From NCBI GenBank assembly GCA_963710735.1, contig CAVQBN010000023.1, positions 62,001 to 126,000 of the forward strand: a DNA stretch of 64,000 nt, written 5' to 3'. The notes under the pieces are model-generated. The model saw nothing but the letters and a program-made list of their open reading frames with translations. It made no database searches and was not told the origin of the DNA. Shown here piece by piece: positions 10,047-19,343 of this stretch. Source of the stretch: FEN-1297 sp963710735. GTDB lineage: Bacteria > Bacteroidota > Ignavibacteria > Ignavibacteriales > Ignavibacteriaceae. Position 1 is the stretch's first letter. Each line of letters begins with the position of its first letter. Position numbers and translations under genes: made by a program.

Positions 10047-10958
10047 ATGAATTACGTTTGGTCAAAGTTGATTTTATTATTGTTCGTTGTAATTGTCGCT
10101 GCAAATTTTATGAATGCACAACAAGTTGCAATAAATAAAACTAAATTAACTGGAAATTTGTTAGCTGATTCTAGATTAGTATCAATTAATTATAATTCGT
10201 CAAAAACTCCGGCAATGGAATTTCAGACCAAAGATAAAAAGTCCAGATTTCTTGGAGGCTTATTTTCCTTTATCGTACCTGGTGCGGGAGAATTTTATGC
10301 AGGTGATTATCTTAAAGCAGCAATTTTTGCAGTTGTTGAGGCTGCTGCAATAACTACCGCTGTAGTCTGGAATAATAAAGGAGACAAACAAACAAGATTC
10401 TTTCAGGACTATGCTAATCAGCATTGGAGTGTAAAAAAATATGCATGGTGGACTGCAAAAAATCTCGCAACATTAGCACCCGGTATGTCCCAGGCAGATA
10501 TAACAAAATATCAAAATGAATTTCCGACAGAAACAAGCCCGGTTAACTGGTCTCAAATGAATCAAATGGAAGTAGCAATTGGAAGTGATCCTGGCGCTGA
10601 AGGCTATACACATCAATTACCTCCGTTTGGTGAACAGCAATATTATGAGCTGATAGGCAAATACCCGCAATACAGCCATGGCTGGGATACAAGTAATCCA
10701 ACGGATAAAGATTATCATATTTTAACTAGTCAATTTTTATGGTACGCTGATCAGCGAGGAGAAGCTAATCATCTTTACAGCATTGGTTCTACTGCCGTAA
10801 TTTTTGTTTATATAAACCATTTCTTAAGTGCTATCGATGGTGTTTGGAGTGTGGATAAATATAATGACACAATCGCAATGAACATGCGTATTCAGCCGGT
10901 TAGATTTTCGGATAAAATAGATTATATGCCGACATTAAATTTGTCATATAATTTTTAA
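10047..10958 (+). CDS. DUF5683-like membrane protein
   Basis: A 303-residue protein. The ATG at 10047 follows an AAAAGG-like ribosome site and gives a good signal peptide (cleavage near NAQQ); an upstream TTG at 10014 is less likely. Residues ~75-120 (LGGLFSFIVPGAGEFYAGDYLKAA split over two hydrophobic helices) resemble the DUF5683 family. That family is common in Bacteroidota and has no firmly assigned function. The rest is soluble, with several Trp/Tyr-rich segments and a third hydrophobic stretch near residues 250-265. It follows the zincin/propeller gene by 67 bases, so it may be in the same transcript. No function is proposed. Confidence 0.6.
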   Translation: MNYVWSKLILLLFVVIVAANFMNAQQVAINKTKLTGNLLADSRLVSINYNSSKTPAMEFQTKDKKSRFLGGLFSFIVPGAGEFYAGDYLKAAIFAVVEAAAITTAVVWNNKGDKQTRFFQDYANQHWSVKKYAWWTAKNLATLAPGMSQADITKYQNEFPTETSPVNWSQMNQMEVAIGSDPGAEGYTHQLPPFGEQQYYELIGKYPQYSHGWDTSNPTDKDYHILTSQFLWYADQRGEANHLYSIGSTAVIFVYINHFLSAIDGVWSVDKYNDTIAMNMRIQPVRFSDKIDYMPTLNLSYNF

Positions 10959-11033
10959 TAGGTTTTTAAATAACAGTTAAACATGGGGTATTGACTTTCG
11001 ACTTTTAAGATTAAATTGTTTTGATCAATAAAC

Positions 11034-11072
11034 AGCGATTATATTACACTTAGTAATAAAATCGCTTTTTTT
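11034..11072 (+). terminator. Rho-independent terminator after the envelope cluster
   Basis: AGCGATTATATTA pairs with TAATAAAATCGCT (13 bp with one mismatch) around a 7-base loop, followed directly by seven T. It closes the cluster ending at 10958 and lies 48 bases before der. Confidence 0.8.
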
Positions 11073-11119
11073 ATATATATAAAGTATTTTGCAATATAAA
11101 TTTATTCTAAGTTAGGCAA

Positions 11120-12433
11120 ATGAAAACACCAATTGTAGTTATTGTCGGAAGACCAAATGTAGGAAAATCAACATTATTTAATCGGCTTGTTGGAAAAAGG
11201 GGAGCAATCGTTGATGATGTCAGCGGAGTAACCAGAGATAGAAATTACGGCGAAGTTGAATGGGACGGAAAAATTTTCCAGTTAATTGATACTGGCGGTT
11301 ATGTGCCCGATTCAAATAATGTGTTTGAAACTGCAATTCGTGAACAAGTTGAAATTGCTTTATCTGAAGCCGATACAATTCTATTTGTTGTCGATGTTCG
11401 TGACGGAGTAAATCCGATGGATATTGAAATTAGTAAAATGTTGAGAAGTTCCAATAAGGGATTTTTTTTGATAGTTAACAAAGTGGATTCCGAACAATTT
11501 GAGGCGGCAGTTTCTGAATTTTACAAACTTGGAATTGAAAAAGTTTATCCTATTTCTGCTTTAGGCGGCAGAAAAATTGGTGATCTTTTGGAAGATCTGA
11601 CAACAGACTTTATACCTTTCGATCAGGATAAAGATCAAGATAAAAGATTAAAAATCGCAGTTGTTGGAAGGCCTAACGTAGGTAAATCGTCACTTACAAA
11701 TGCTCTTTTGGGATATGATAGAAGTATTGTAACTGATGTTCCAGGTACTACACGCGACAGTATTAATTCTATTCTAAAATATTATGGAAAAGAAATTGTA
11801 ATTGTCGATACTGCAGGGCTTAGGAAGAAAAAAAGAATTGAAGAAAATATAGAATTTTTTTCAATGGTCAGGACTCTTAAAGCGATAGGAGAATGTGATG
11901 TTGCAATTATTATGATTGATGCGGTAGTCGGCCTTGATAAACAGGATCAAAAAATAATTGATGAAGCCGTCGGACGAAGAAAAGGAGTTATTCTAGCTGT
12001 AAATAAATGGGATTTGGTGGAAAAAGAAGTGGATACCTCAAAAAAATATGAGGATGTAATAAAAGACAAAGTTGGTTCGATTGATTACCTGCCGGTTATT
12101 TTTGTTTCAGCTTTAACTAAAAAAAGAATTTATAAGTTAGTGGAAATGTGTTTGATTATTCATGAAGAAAGAAAAAAGAAAGTACCGACTAGCGAACTTA
12201 ATAATAAGCTATTGAAAGTAATTGAGAAATCGCCCCCGCCTGCTACGCAAACAGGAAAAGAAGTTAAGATTAAATATATTACACAGGTAGGCGAACACTA
12301 TCCTATCTTTCTTTTCTTTACAAATTATCCTAAGAATGTGCCGGATAATTATAAACGTTTTCTTGAAAAATTAATCCGCAGTAATTTTGGTTTTGAAGGA
12401 GTTCCGTTCACAATGAGCTTTAAGCAGAAATGA
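11120..12433 (+). CDS. der: Ribosome-assembly GTPase Der (EngA)
   Basis: 437 residues with two tandem GTPase domains, the hallmark of Der. Domain 1 has GRPNVGKS at residues 10-17 and DTGG at 57-60. Domain 2 has GRPNVGKS at 183-190, DVPGTTRD at 206-213, DTAG at 230-233 and NKWD near residue 300. The C-terminal ~90 residues form the KH-like domain. Length fits the family. Der is needed for late 50S subunit maturation. The stop overlaps the start of the following flavoprotein gene (ATGATGA), implying translational coupling. Confidence 0.97.
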   Translation: MKTPIVVIVGRPNVGKSTLFNRLVGKRGAIVDDVSGVTRDRNYGEVEWDGKIFQLIDTGGYVPDSNNVFETAIREQVEIALSEADTILFVVDVRDGVNPMDIEISKMLRSSNKGFFLIVNKVDSEQFEAAVSEFYKLGIEKVYPISALGGRKIGDLLEDLTTDFIPFDQDKDQDKRLKIAVVGRPNVGKSSLTNALLGYDRSIVTDVPGTTRDSINSILKYYGKEIVIVDTAGLRKKKRIEENIEFFSMVRTLKAIGECDVAIIMIDAVVGLDKQDQKIIDEAVGRRKGVILAVNKWDLVEKEVDTSKKYEDVIKDKVGSIDYLPVIFVSALTKKRIYKLVEMCLIIHEERKKKVPTSELNNKLLKVIEKSPPPATQTGKEVKIKYITQVGEHYPIFLFFTNYPKNVPDNYKRFLEKLIRSNFGFEGVPFTMSFKQK

Positions 12434-13785
12434 TGAAACCGGGGGAAATAGTAATTGTCGGCGGGAATGCAGCCGGCCCGGCTGCGGCTGCTAAAGCAAA
12501 AAGAATTAATCCAGATGCCGAAGTTACAATTTTTGAATCCGGCAGTTACATATCTACTGGAACTTGCGAAATACCTTATGTATTATCAGGCGATGTACAA
12601 AATTATAAGGATGTTTTATTTTACTCTCCTGAAACATTTAAAAAGGAAAAGGGAGTTGACGTTTTCATAAAACATTTTGTTGAGGAAATAAATAAAAAAG
12701 AAAAAAAAGTAGTCGTTAGAAATTTGATCAATAATAATTTATTCGAATATAAATATGATAAATTAATTCTTGCTACCGGCTCTAATGCTAAAACTCTGCC
12801 AAATTTTCCATCTGATGCTCAAAATGTTTTTACCTTAAAAACTATCTCAAATTTAATCGAGGTTAAGAAGTATATACAGCAGAACCATGTAAAAAATGCA
12901 GCAGTAATCGGTTCCGGATATCTTGGGCTGGAAATTGTCGAAGCACTAAATAAACTTAATTTGAATGTTTCATTAATTGAAAAAGAATCTTTGGCTCTTC
13001 CTTCAACTGAAGTGGAGATAAGTTATTTGATTCAAGAGCTTATAAAAAACCGTAATATCAATTTTTACGGAAATGCTTCAAACTTCAAAATCAATTATGA
13101 TGAAAAACAAAAGAAAATAACAAGCTTGGAAATCGACGGAAGATTATTAGAATTTGATATAATCTTTGTTGCAGTAGGTTTTACACCAAATATAAGTATG
13201 GCTCTCAATTCAAAGATAGAAATAGGGAAAACCGGTGCAATAAAAGTTGATAATAAATTAAGAACTTCTGATCAAAATATTTTTGCAGCTGGCGATAATA
13301 TAGAAGTAATAAATGCTGTAACAAACCGGCCGGATTATATTCCGCTTGCAACAATTGCTCATCAATGTGCCCACGCTGCCGGGGAAAATGCAGTTGGCGG
13401 CAATGTTCATATTGAGCCGGTAATAAAAAACGTAGCTTTTAAAATTTTTGATAAATATTTTGTGTCTGTCGGACTAACTTCAATTGAAGCTGAGAAAAAT
13501 GGTTTTTATTTTTCTACAGTTTCAGACATTCAGCCGAATTTAGTAAAAGTTATGCCGGAAAGTTCCAATGTCTTCGGAAAAATTATTTATGAAAAAAATA
13601 GCAAAAGAATTCTGGGTGCTGCATTCTTAGGTGGAAGGGAAGTATCAGGTTATGGTGATTTAATTTCTGCATTTATAAAAGCTAAACAGTCAGCTGAACT
13701 GCTGTCAAAAATAAATTTTAATTATACACCGCCGTTATCGCCCTTTATTAACTTATTATCGGTGCTCGGCAGAAAGATAAAATAG
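12430..13785 (+). CDS. CoA-disulfide reductase/NADH oxidase-like FAD flavoprotein
   Basis: 451 residues in the pyridine nucleotide-disulfide oxidoreductase family. An N-terminal FAD-binding GGNAAG lies at residues 11-16. A single redox Cys lies at residue 46 in TCEIPYVLSG, which aligns with the catalytic Cys of CoA-disulfide reductases and NADH oxidases (general form C-x-x-P-Y). A second nucleotide-binding segment (AVIGSGYLGLE) is at ~155-165, followed by an IFAAGD FAD-contact motif and a C-terminal dimerisation domain. There is no rhodanese extension. Substrate cannot be decided between CoA disulfide, oxygen, persulfide or another acceptor. Two consecutive ATGs exist; the first overlaps the der stop. 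Confidence 0.8.
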   Translation: MMKPGEIVIVGGNAAGPAAAAKAKRINPDAEVTIFESGSYISTGTCEIPYVLSGDVQNYKDVLFYSPETFKKEKGVDVFIKHFVEEINKKEKKVVVRNLINNNLFEYKYDKLILATGSNAKTLPNFPSDAQNVFTLKTISNLIEVKKYIQQNHVKNAAVIGSGYLGLEIVEALNKLNLNVSLIEKESLALPSTEVEISYLIQELIKNRNINFYGNASNFKINYDEKQKKITSLEIDGRLLEFDIIFVAVGFTPNISMALNSKIEIGKTGAIKVDNKLRTSDQNIFAAGDNIEVINAVTNRPDYIPLATIAHQCAHAAGENAVGGNVHIEPVIKNVAFKIFDKYFVSVGLTSIEAEKNGFYFSTVSDIQPNLVKVMPESSNVFGKIIYEKNSKRILGAAFLGGREVSGYGDLISAFIKAKQSAELLSKINFNYTPPLSPFINLLSVLGRKIK

Positions 13786-13812
13786 ATTTTAATATTTCCT
13801 TTGGAGACAAAA

Positions 13813-14451
13813 ATGAACTCAAGATTTAAAAACTTTTATTTGATCGATCATCCAATAGTAAAAAGAGATATAACGGTTTTACGCGATTTCCATACACAGC
13901 CTGAAGCTTTTCGTGCTGCAGTTGAAAGAATATCAAATATTTTAGCGGTTGAAATTTGTAAAGACTTTCCACTTGAATCAATCGAAGTGAAAACACCGCT
14001 TGAAAAAACAGTTGGTTATAAATTACTTAATGAAGTTGTTCTTGTTCCTGTGCTAAGAGCCGGTTTAGGAATGGTAAACGGATTCTTAGAAATAATACCG
14101 GATGCAAAAGTCGGGCACATTGGTTTGCAAAGAGATGAAAGCACATTACAGCCGATTGAATATTATTATAAAACACCGAAAAATATTGATGAAGCAAAAG
14201 TACTGTTGATAGATCCAATGCTGGCCACTGGCGGCAGTGCAAATGAAGCAATAAATTATTTAAAAAAGAGAGGCGTTAAAAATTTAATATTTGCCTGCTT
14301 AGTTGCAGCCCCGGAAGGAATAAAAAAACTCTTGAAATCCCATCCTGATATAAGAATTTATGGAGCTGCAATTGATAGAGAACTGAATAACAAAGGGTAT
14401 ATTTTACCCGGGTTAGGTGATGCTGGAGACAGGACTTTTGGTACCTTATAA
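13813..14451 (+). CDS. upp: Uracil phosphoribosyltransferase
   Basis: 212 residues. It converts uracil and PRPP to UMP in pyrimidine salvage. The PRPP-binding motif DPMLATGGSA is at residues 134-143 and the uracil-binding C-terminus reads GLGDAGDRTFGT. The VPVLRAGLGM block at 78-87 is also typical. I place the start at the ATG at 13813, with TTGGAG at 13801-13806 acting as ribosome site; the in-frame TTG at 13801 is that site itself. The following TPR gene starts inside its 3' end. Confidence 0.95.
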   Translation: MNSRFKNFYLIDHPIVKRDITVLRDFHTQPEAFRAAVERISNILAVEICKDFPLESIEVKTPLEKTVGYKLLNEVVLVPVLRAGLGMVNGFLEIIPDAKVGHIGLQRDESTLQPIEYYYKTPKNIDEAKVLLIDPMLATGGSANEAINYLKKRGVKNLIFACLVAAPEGIKKLLKSHPDIRIYGAAIDRELNNKGYILPGLGDAGDRTFGTL

Positions 14452-15463
14452 AAAGCTCCTCGTAATTTTCTTTCTAATAACTTTATCATCTGTTTCTTTT
14501 TCTCAAATTTATCCGGATCATGCTGTTGATTCACTTTTAAAAAAAGGAATCAATGAGATCATAAAACAAAATTATGATAGTTCTAACGTAGTTTTTGAGA
14601 ATTTGAAAAAAGATTTTCCCCAATTACCCCTCGGGAAAATATATTTAGCGGCAAATAAAATTGCTCAAGCCTATGACTATGGAGAACCGTTTGATAACCA
14701 GTTTATTCAAAAAAATCTTAGCGATGCAATTGATCAATCCAAATCATTAATTGAAAAATCAAACAAAAATATTTGGGATATTTACTTTATGGCTCTTTCC
14801 CAGGGATATTATGCGTACTATGAAGCTTTAGATAAAAATTGGGTCTCAGCATTAAACGAAGGCTTGAATTCAATATCTAATTTTAATAAATGTTTGTCTA
14901 TTGATTCTGCATTTTATGAAGCTGATTTAGCTATCGGGACATTTAAATATTGGAAAAGCAGGAAAACTGAGATCTTAAATTTTTTACCAATATTTAAAAA
15001 TGAAGAAGTACAGGGAATCGAATTATTAAAAATGGCGATTGACCATTCATCGTACAATAAATATCTTGCAATGAATTCATTAATCTGGATTTATATTGAG
15101 CAGAAGAAATATACTAAAGCACAGCAATTAGCTAAATATGCTCTTGAAGAATTTCCAGATAGCAGACTTTTCAAATGGGGATTGGCTCGTTCTTATGAGG
15201 CTGATAGTGTTTCTGAATCGATAAAAATTTATTACCACATTTTAAATTCTTATAACGGAACAAGTTTATATAATTATATCTTAATCAAACATATTATCGC
15301 TCAGCAATATTACAAGTTAGGTGATTATGGGAAAGCATTAAAACTTTGTAACGATATTCTATCAGTAAAAAATATACCCAAATATTTAGAGGATAAATTA
15401 GAAAAAAGGATTGAGAGAGTTAAAAGATTTAAGAAAAAACTGCAGAAGGAACTTTCCAAGTGA
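14438..15463 (+). CDS. Exported TPR-repeat protein of unknown role
   Basis: About 341 residues with an N-terminal hydrophobic signal (cleavage near SFSQ). Helical repeats with TPR-like spacing follow, for example the AAQLA/KYTKAQQLAKYALEEFP block near residues 220-240 and the YYKLGDYGKALKLCNDIL block near 300. The start is uncertain: GTG 14417, ATG 14420 and TTG 14438 are all in frame and all overlap upp. I prefer TTG 14438 because GGAGACAGGA lies just upstream and the signal peptide then begins directly. Export and a scaffold or binding role are inferred from the repeats alone. Confidence 0.6.
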   Translation: MVPYKKLLVIFFLITLSSVSFSQIYPDHAVDSLLKKGINEIIKQNYDSSNVVFENLKKDFPQLPLGKIYLAANKIAQAYDYGEPFDNQFIQKNLSDAIDQSKSLIEKSNKNIWDIYFMALSQGYYAYYEALDKNWVSALNEGLNSISNFNKCLSIDSAFYEADLAIGTFKYWKSRKTEILNFLPIFKNEEVQGIELLKMAIDHSSYNKYLAMNSLIWIYIEQKKYTKAQQLAKYALEEFPDSRLFKWGLARSYEADSVSESIKIYYHILNSYNGTSLYNYILIKHIIAQQYYKLGDYGKALKLCNDILSVKNIPKYLEDKLEKRIERVKRFKKKLQKELSK

Positions 15464-15556
15464 CGATTTGTTTAAAAACAAGACATTTGCCTGACTTTAA
15501 CTATTCAATTAAATAAAGTAAATTATAAAGCTTTTATTGTAAATGATTTTTAACGA

Positions 15557-17725
15557 ATGATTACTAATCCAAAATATAAAAAGATGCTTGATGAGCTTTT
15601 GGATGCCTGTAGAAGGCATTTGCCAAGTGTTAATGAAGCATTGATTTCAAAGAGTTTTGAATTCTGTTTGGAAGCACATAAAAACGATATTCGTGCCTCG
15701 GGAGAACCATATTTTACCCATCCTTATGAAGTTGCTTTAATTATCGCAAATGAAATTCCGCTTGACGATATAACTATTGTCAGTACCTTGCTGCACGATG
15801 TTGTTGAAGATACAGAATTTAATCTTGACATACTGTCAAAAGAATTTGGAAAAGAAGTTGCTGAAATAGTTGACGGTGTAACAAAAATCAGCGGAATATT
15901 CAAAGGACAGGAAATTACTCAGGCAGAAAATTACAGAAAACTACTTCTATCCATGGTTAAAGATGTACGTGTAATCTTGGTGAAGTTTGCAGATCGGCTG
16001 CATAATATGCGGACCTTACAATTTGTTAATCCTGATAAACAAAGAAGAATTGCGCAAGAGACATTAGAGATATATGCTCCCTTCGCAAACAGATTCGGCT
16101 TAGGTAAAGTAAAATGGGAACTGGAAGATTTATCATTTAAATATTTAAATAAAGAAGCTTATGATGAAATTGCCAGGAAAATAAAGAGTAAAAGAAGAGA
16201 GCGTGAATCATATATTAAAAAATTTACTGATCCAATTATTGAAAAATTAGATGAATATAAATTAAAGTTTGAAATAAACGGAAGGCCAAAACATCTTTAC
16301 AGCATTTACAAAAAAATGGTTACACGTAATAAACCATTTGAGGAAATTTATGATTTGTTTGCTATAAGGATTATTCTTGCTACTGAAAATAACAATGATT
16401 GTTATACCACGCTTGGGATTGTGAACCAAATGTATCTGCCTGTACCGGATCGTTTTAAAGATTATATATCTATACCTAAAACAAATAATTATCAATCAAT
16501 TCATACAACTGTAGTAGGACCTGAAGGAAGGCTGGTTGAAGTTCAAATAAGAACAATTAAAATGCATGAAGTTGCTGAAAAAGGAGTTGCAGCGCACTGG
16601 AAGTATAAAGAACATAAATTGGCGAACGATAAAGATTTGGAAAATTGGGTTAATTGGGTTAGAGATATATTTGAAAATGCTAACAAAGATGATGCTAGAA
16701 AAGATCTTCTTGAAAGCTTCAAATTAAATCTTTATCAAGATGAAATTTATGTTTTCACACCTAAAGGAGATTTAAGAAGACTGCCGGTCGGTTCAACCCC
16801 GGTAGATTTTGCTTTTGAAATTCATAGTAAAGTTGGATATCATTGTATAGGTGCAAAAGTAAACGGTAAAATTATACCGTTAGATACCCAGCTACACAGC
16901 GGAGATCAAGTTGAAATAATTACATCCAAAAATCAGCACCCCAATAAGAACTGGATTAAATTCGCTATAACTCACAAAGCCAAAACTGCAGTAAGAAAAT
17001 GGATAAATAAAGAAGAAGAAGATATCATAAATGCAGGCAAAGAAATTTGGGAAAAGAAGATAAAAAAATTAAAGTTATCATTTACAACCAGCGATATATC
17101 TAAGTTGTCGGTTAATTTAAAATATGAAAGCCCAAGGCATTTTTATCGAGCGATTGCTCAAGGAAAGGTTAACCTTGAAGAAGTTTTAACAGCTACAAAG
17201 GAAAAAGAGAAAAAAGAAAAACAGCCTGTGCTTGAGTTTGACAACTTTGCCAGTATTGCTCGAAATGATATAGGCGGAGTGTTGGTCGATGGTAAACAAT
17301 CCGGTATTATGTACTCTTATGCAAAGTGCTGCAATCCAATCCCTGGTGATCCGGTAGTGGGTTTTATTACAGTGGGAGAGGGAATTAAAATCCATCGTAA
17401 AACTTGTAATAATTTGATTAAAATTTCTGAAAAAGAAGTAAGCAAACTTGTTCCTGTCCAATGGCCGGAGGCTGAAGGTTCTTTGTTTGTCGCCGGATTA
17501 AGTGTAATGGGAGAAGATTCTCCCGGAATATTAAATGACATTTCTCATACAATAGTTTCATATCAAAATACCAATATCAAATCAATAAATATTAATACTA
17601 ATGATTCAACTTTTGAAGGCAGCGTAACTTTATATGTTCAAAATCTAGAACATCTATCAAGGATAATAGACCGCCTTAAAAAATTAAAAGGAGTTTATTC
17701 TGTTGAAAGATTTGAAAGTGCCTAA
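15557..17725 (+). CDS. Bifunctional (p)ppGpp synthetase/hydrolase (RelA/SpoT family)
   Basis: 722 residues, full length for a long RSH enzyme. The hydrolase HD domain has H80-D81 and E84-D85 (HDVVED), intact. The synthetase domain has GRPKHLYSIYKKM at 242-254 and the RFKDYISIPKTNNYQSIHTT substrate region near 305-325, also intact. A TGS domain follows (~395-460), then a conserved Cys-rich/zinc-finger-like helix region (CCNPIPGD near 590) and a C-terminal ACT domain (~650-720). Both activities are expected, so it can make and degrade the stringent-response alarmone. It is the only RSH gene in the window. Confidence 0.95.
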   Translation: MITNPKYKKMLDELLDACRRHLPSVNEALISKSFEFCLEAHKNDIRASGEPYFTHPYEVALIIANEIPLDDITIVSTLLHDVVEDTEFNLDILSKEFGKEVAEIVDGVTKISGIFKGQEITQAENYRKLLLSMVKDVRVILVKFADRLHNMRTLQFVNPDKQRRIAQETLEIYAPFANRFGLGKVKWELEDLSFKYLNKEAYDEIARKIKSKRRERESYIKKFTDPIIEKLDEYKLKFEINGRPKHLYSIYKKMVTRNKPFEEIYDLFAIRIILATENNNDCYTTLGIVNQMYLPVPDRFKDYISIPKTNNYQSIHTTVVGPEGRLVEVQIRTIKMHEVAEKGVAAHWKYKEHKLANDKDLENWVNWVRDIFENANKDDARKDLLESFKLNLYQDEIYVFTPKGDLRRLPVGSTPVDFAFEIHSKVGYHCIGAKVNGKIIPLDTQLHSGDQVEIITSKNQHPNKNWIKFAITHKAKTAVRKWINKEEEDIINAGKEIWEKKIKKLKLSFTTSDISKLSVNLKYESPRHFYRAIAQGKVNLEEVLTATKEKEKKEKQPVLEFDNFASIARNDIGGVLVDGKQSGIMYSYAKCCNPIPGDPVVGFITVGEGIKIHRKTCNNLIKISEKEVSKLVPVQWPEAEGSLFVAGLSVMGEDSPGILNDISHTIVSYQNTNIKSININTNDSTFEGSVTLYVQNLEHLSRIIDRLKKLKGVYSVERFESA

Positions 17726-17730
17726 AATAA

Positions 17731-18165
17731 ATGATTGAAAACGATTCTTTATCGAGAATAATGGCAATTGATTATGGAACAAGGAGAATAGGTCTAGCGC
17801 TTACTGATCCTCTTTTTACATTTGCATATCCTTTTAAAACTCTTCCAAATGATTCAAGCTTTTTTAATGAACTAAGAAAGATTATTAACGAACAAAATAT
17901 CTTAAAGATTATATTAGGTTATCCTTTAAAAGAAAGCGGTGAGTCATCTTCCATTACTGAAGAAGTATTAAAATTTAAGAAGAAGTTGGAAAATGCATTT
18001 AAATTAGAAGTAGTCTTAAAGGATGAGAGATATACTTCGTCTATTGCAAAAGAGATTATTAATAAAACAGTGACAAAAAAATCAAAGAGAAGAGATAAAG
18101 GATTAATTGATAAAAGCTCGGCAGCCATCATATTACAGGATTATCTCGATGAAAATGGAGATTGA
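17731..18165 (+). CDS. ruvX: Putative pre-16S rRNA nuclease / Holliday junction resolvase RuvX (YqgF)
   Basis: 144 residues with the RNase H-like fold signature of the YqgF family. MAIDYGTRRIGLALTD near residues 11-26 holds the first catalytic Asp, GYPLKESG marks the middle strand, and DERYTSSIA and DKSSAAIILQDYL mark the C-terminal acidic sites. Family members process the 5' end of 16S rRNA; a resolvase role has also been proposed. It starts 5 bases after the RSH gene and is probably co-transcribed with it. Confidence 0.9.
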   Translation: MIENDSLSRIMAIDYGTRRIGLALTDPLFTFAYPFKTLPNDSSFFNELRKIINEQNILKIILGYPLKESGESSSITEEVLKFKKKLENAFKLEVVLKDERYTSSIAKEIINKTVTKKSKRRDKGLIDKSSAAIILQDYLDENGD

Positions 18166-18224
18166 AACTACAAATTTTAATTCGGAGCCTGTTATTTCTG
18201 CTAAAATAAAATAGTTAATTATAA

Positions 18225-18253
18225 TTGACATTTACGATGTGAAAAACTATTTT
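18225..18253 (+). promoter_or_regulatory. Promoter-like sequence upstream of the BMC shell genes
   Basis: A consensus -35 TTGACA (18225-18230) is followed 17 bases later by a -10-like TATTTT (18248-18253), giving canonical sigma-70 spacing. It leaves a leader of about 30 bases to the ATG at 18290. A TATAAT at 18258-18263 also exists but is 27 bases from the -35. Sigma preference in this lineage is not known. Confidence 0.55.
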
Positions 18254-18289
18254 CGGGTATAATAAAATCACACTAATGGGAGCACACAT

Positions 18290-18568
18290 ATGACACTTGA
18301 CGCACTAGGAATGATCGAAACCAAAGGTTTAGTTGGCGCAATAGAAGCAGCCGATGCAATGGTTAAAGCGGCAAAAGTTGAATTACTCGGTAAAGAAACA
18401 ATTGGCGGCGGATATGTTACGGTAATGGTTCGTGGGGATGTTGGAGCAGTAAAAGCTGCTACTGATGCCGGTGCGGCCGCTGCTCAGCGTGTTGGTGAGT
18501 TAGTGTCTGTACATGTTATTCCACGTCCTCACTCCGAGGTTGAAGCAATTCTTCCTAAAAAGAAGTAA
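18290..18568 (+). CDS. Bacterial microcompartment (BMC-H) hexameric shell protein
   Basis: 92 residues, the size of a single-domain BMC-H protein of the PduA/EutM/CcmK type. The conserved core is clear: ALGMIETKGLVGAIEAADAM at the N-terminus, then VMVRGDVGAVKAATDAG, then the ELVSVHVIPRPH strand. The predicted pore loop is IGGG at residues 38-41. BMC-H proteins assemble into hexamers that tile the icosahedral protein shell and conduct small substrates through the pore. A strong GGGAG ribosome site precedes the ATG. It is 6 bases from a second shell gene and shares its transcript. No cargo enzyme, aldehyde dehydrogenase or BMC-P vertex gene lies nearby. Confidence 0.95.
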   Translation: MTLDALGMIETKGLVGAIEAADAMVKAAKVELLGKETIGGGYVTVMVRGDVGAVKAATDAGAAAAQRVGELVSVHVIPRPHSEVEAILPKKK

Positions 18569-18574
18569 ATAATT

Positions 18575-19312
18575 ATGCCGAAGGCATTGGGTTTAGTAGA
18601 AACCAGAGGCTTGGTTGGAGCAATCGAAGCTGCTGATGCAATGGTTAAAGCCGCAAATGTAGTCCTTGCTGGGAAAGAACAAATTAGTGCGGGATTGGTG
18701 ACTGTTAAAGTTCTAGGCGATGTTGCTGCAGTTAAGGCAGCTGTTGATGCCGGTGCTGTTGCTGCTCAAAGAGTCGGAGAATTAGTATCAATTCATGTTA
18801 TACCTCAGCCGGATGAACAATTGGTTTCAATATTTCCTGAACTTGCAGATGACTATGAGCGAAAATCTTTAAAAGAAGAATCTAAAGTTTCAAAAATTGA
18901 AGAAAAAACAGAATCGAAACCGGGAAAAATAGAACAAAAAAGTGAAACAGAATCAGTTGTAAAAAAAACTGAAGAAATCAATGCCCCTGTTAATAAAAGA
19001 GCAAGCCGGAAAAGTAAAACAATTATCGAAGTTAATGATTCTTTATTTGAAAATGATACTATCAGCAGATTAAGAAAAGAAGCTCTTGAATTAAAAACAG
19101 AAAAACCGGAAGAACCGGAATCAAAAACAGAACCAGAAAAGAAAGAAAAAGTAAAAAGAGAAAATTTTTCCATCGAAGATACCGATACTCTTAATGTTCA
19201 TCAACTTAGGCATCTTGCTAGGAGCATAGAAGAATTTCCGATAAAAGGGAGACAAGTTTCAAGGGCAAATAGGGAAGAACTTTTAGTTTACTTCAAAAAA
19301 TTAGGAAAATAA
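18575..19312 (+). CDS. BMC-H shell protein with long charged linker and C-terminal helical domain
   Basis: 245 residues. Residues 1-88 are a BMC-H domain closely similar to the preceding gene product, but with pore loop ISAG (37-40) instead of IGGG. Residues ~95-200 form a Lys/Glu/Ser-rich, probably disordered linker with a short amphipathic stretch (~160-175). Residues 202-245 (from DTDTLNVHQLRHLAR to FKKLGK) are helical and resemble SAP/Rho-N-type small domains, a weak match judged by eye. Shell proteins with C-terminal extensions are known (for example PduK, EutK), where the extension may face the lumen or bind partners. Here the partner is unknown. Divergence of the pore from its neighbour suggests a different transport or structural role. 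Confidence 0.9.
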   Translation: MPKALGLVETRGLVGAIEAADAMVKAANVVLAGKEQISAGLVTVKVLGDVAAVKAAVDAGAVAAQRVGELVSIHVIPQPDEQLVSIFPELADDYERKSLKEESKVSKIEEKTESKPGKIEQKSETESVVKKTEEINAPVNKRASRKSKTIIEVNDSLFENDTISRLRKEALELKTEKPEEPESKTEPEKKEKVKRENFSIEDTDTLNVHQLRHLARSIEEFPIKGRQVSRANREELLVYFKKLGK

Positions 19313-19343
19313 TTTTTCTTGCGGGATATCAATTCTTTTAATG

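Noticed and set aside
18258..18263. TATAAT as the -10 box of the BMC promoter
   Set aside because: It lies 27 bases from TTGACA. TATTTT at 18248 has the correct 17-base spacing and is preferred.
18853..19173. Minus-strand open frame of 106 codons
   Set aside because: It lies opposite the low-complexity Lys/Glu linker of the BMC protein; its Ser/Phe-rich product is the expected mirror of that composition.
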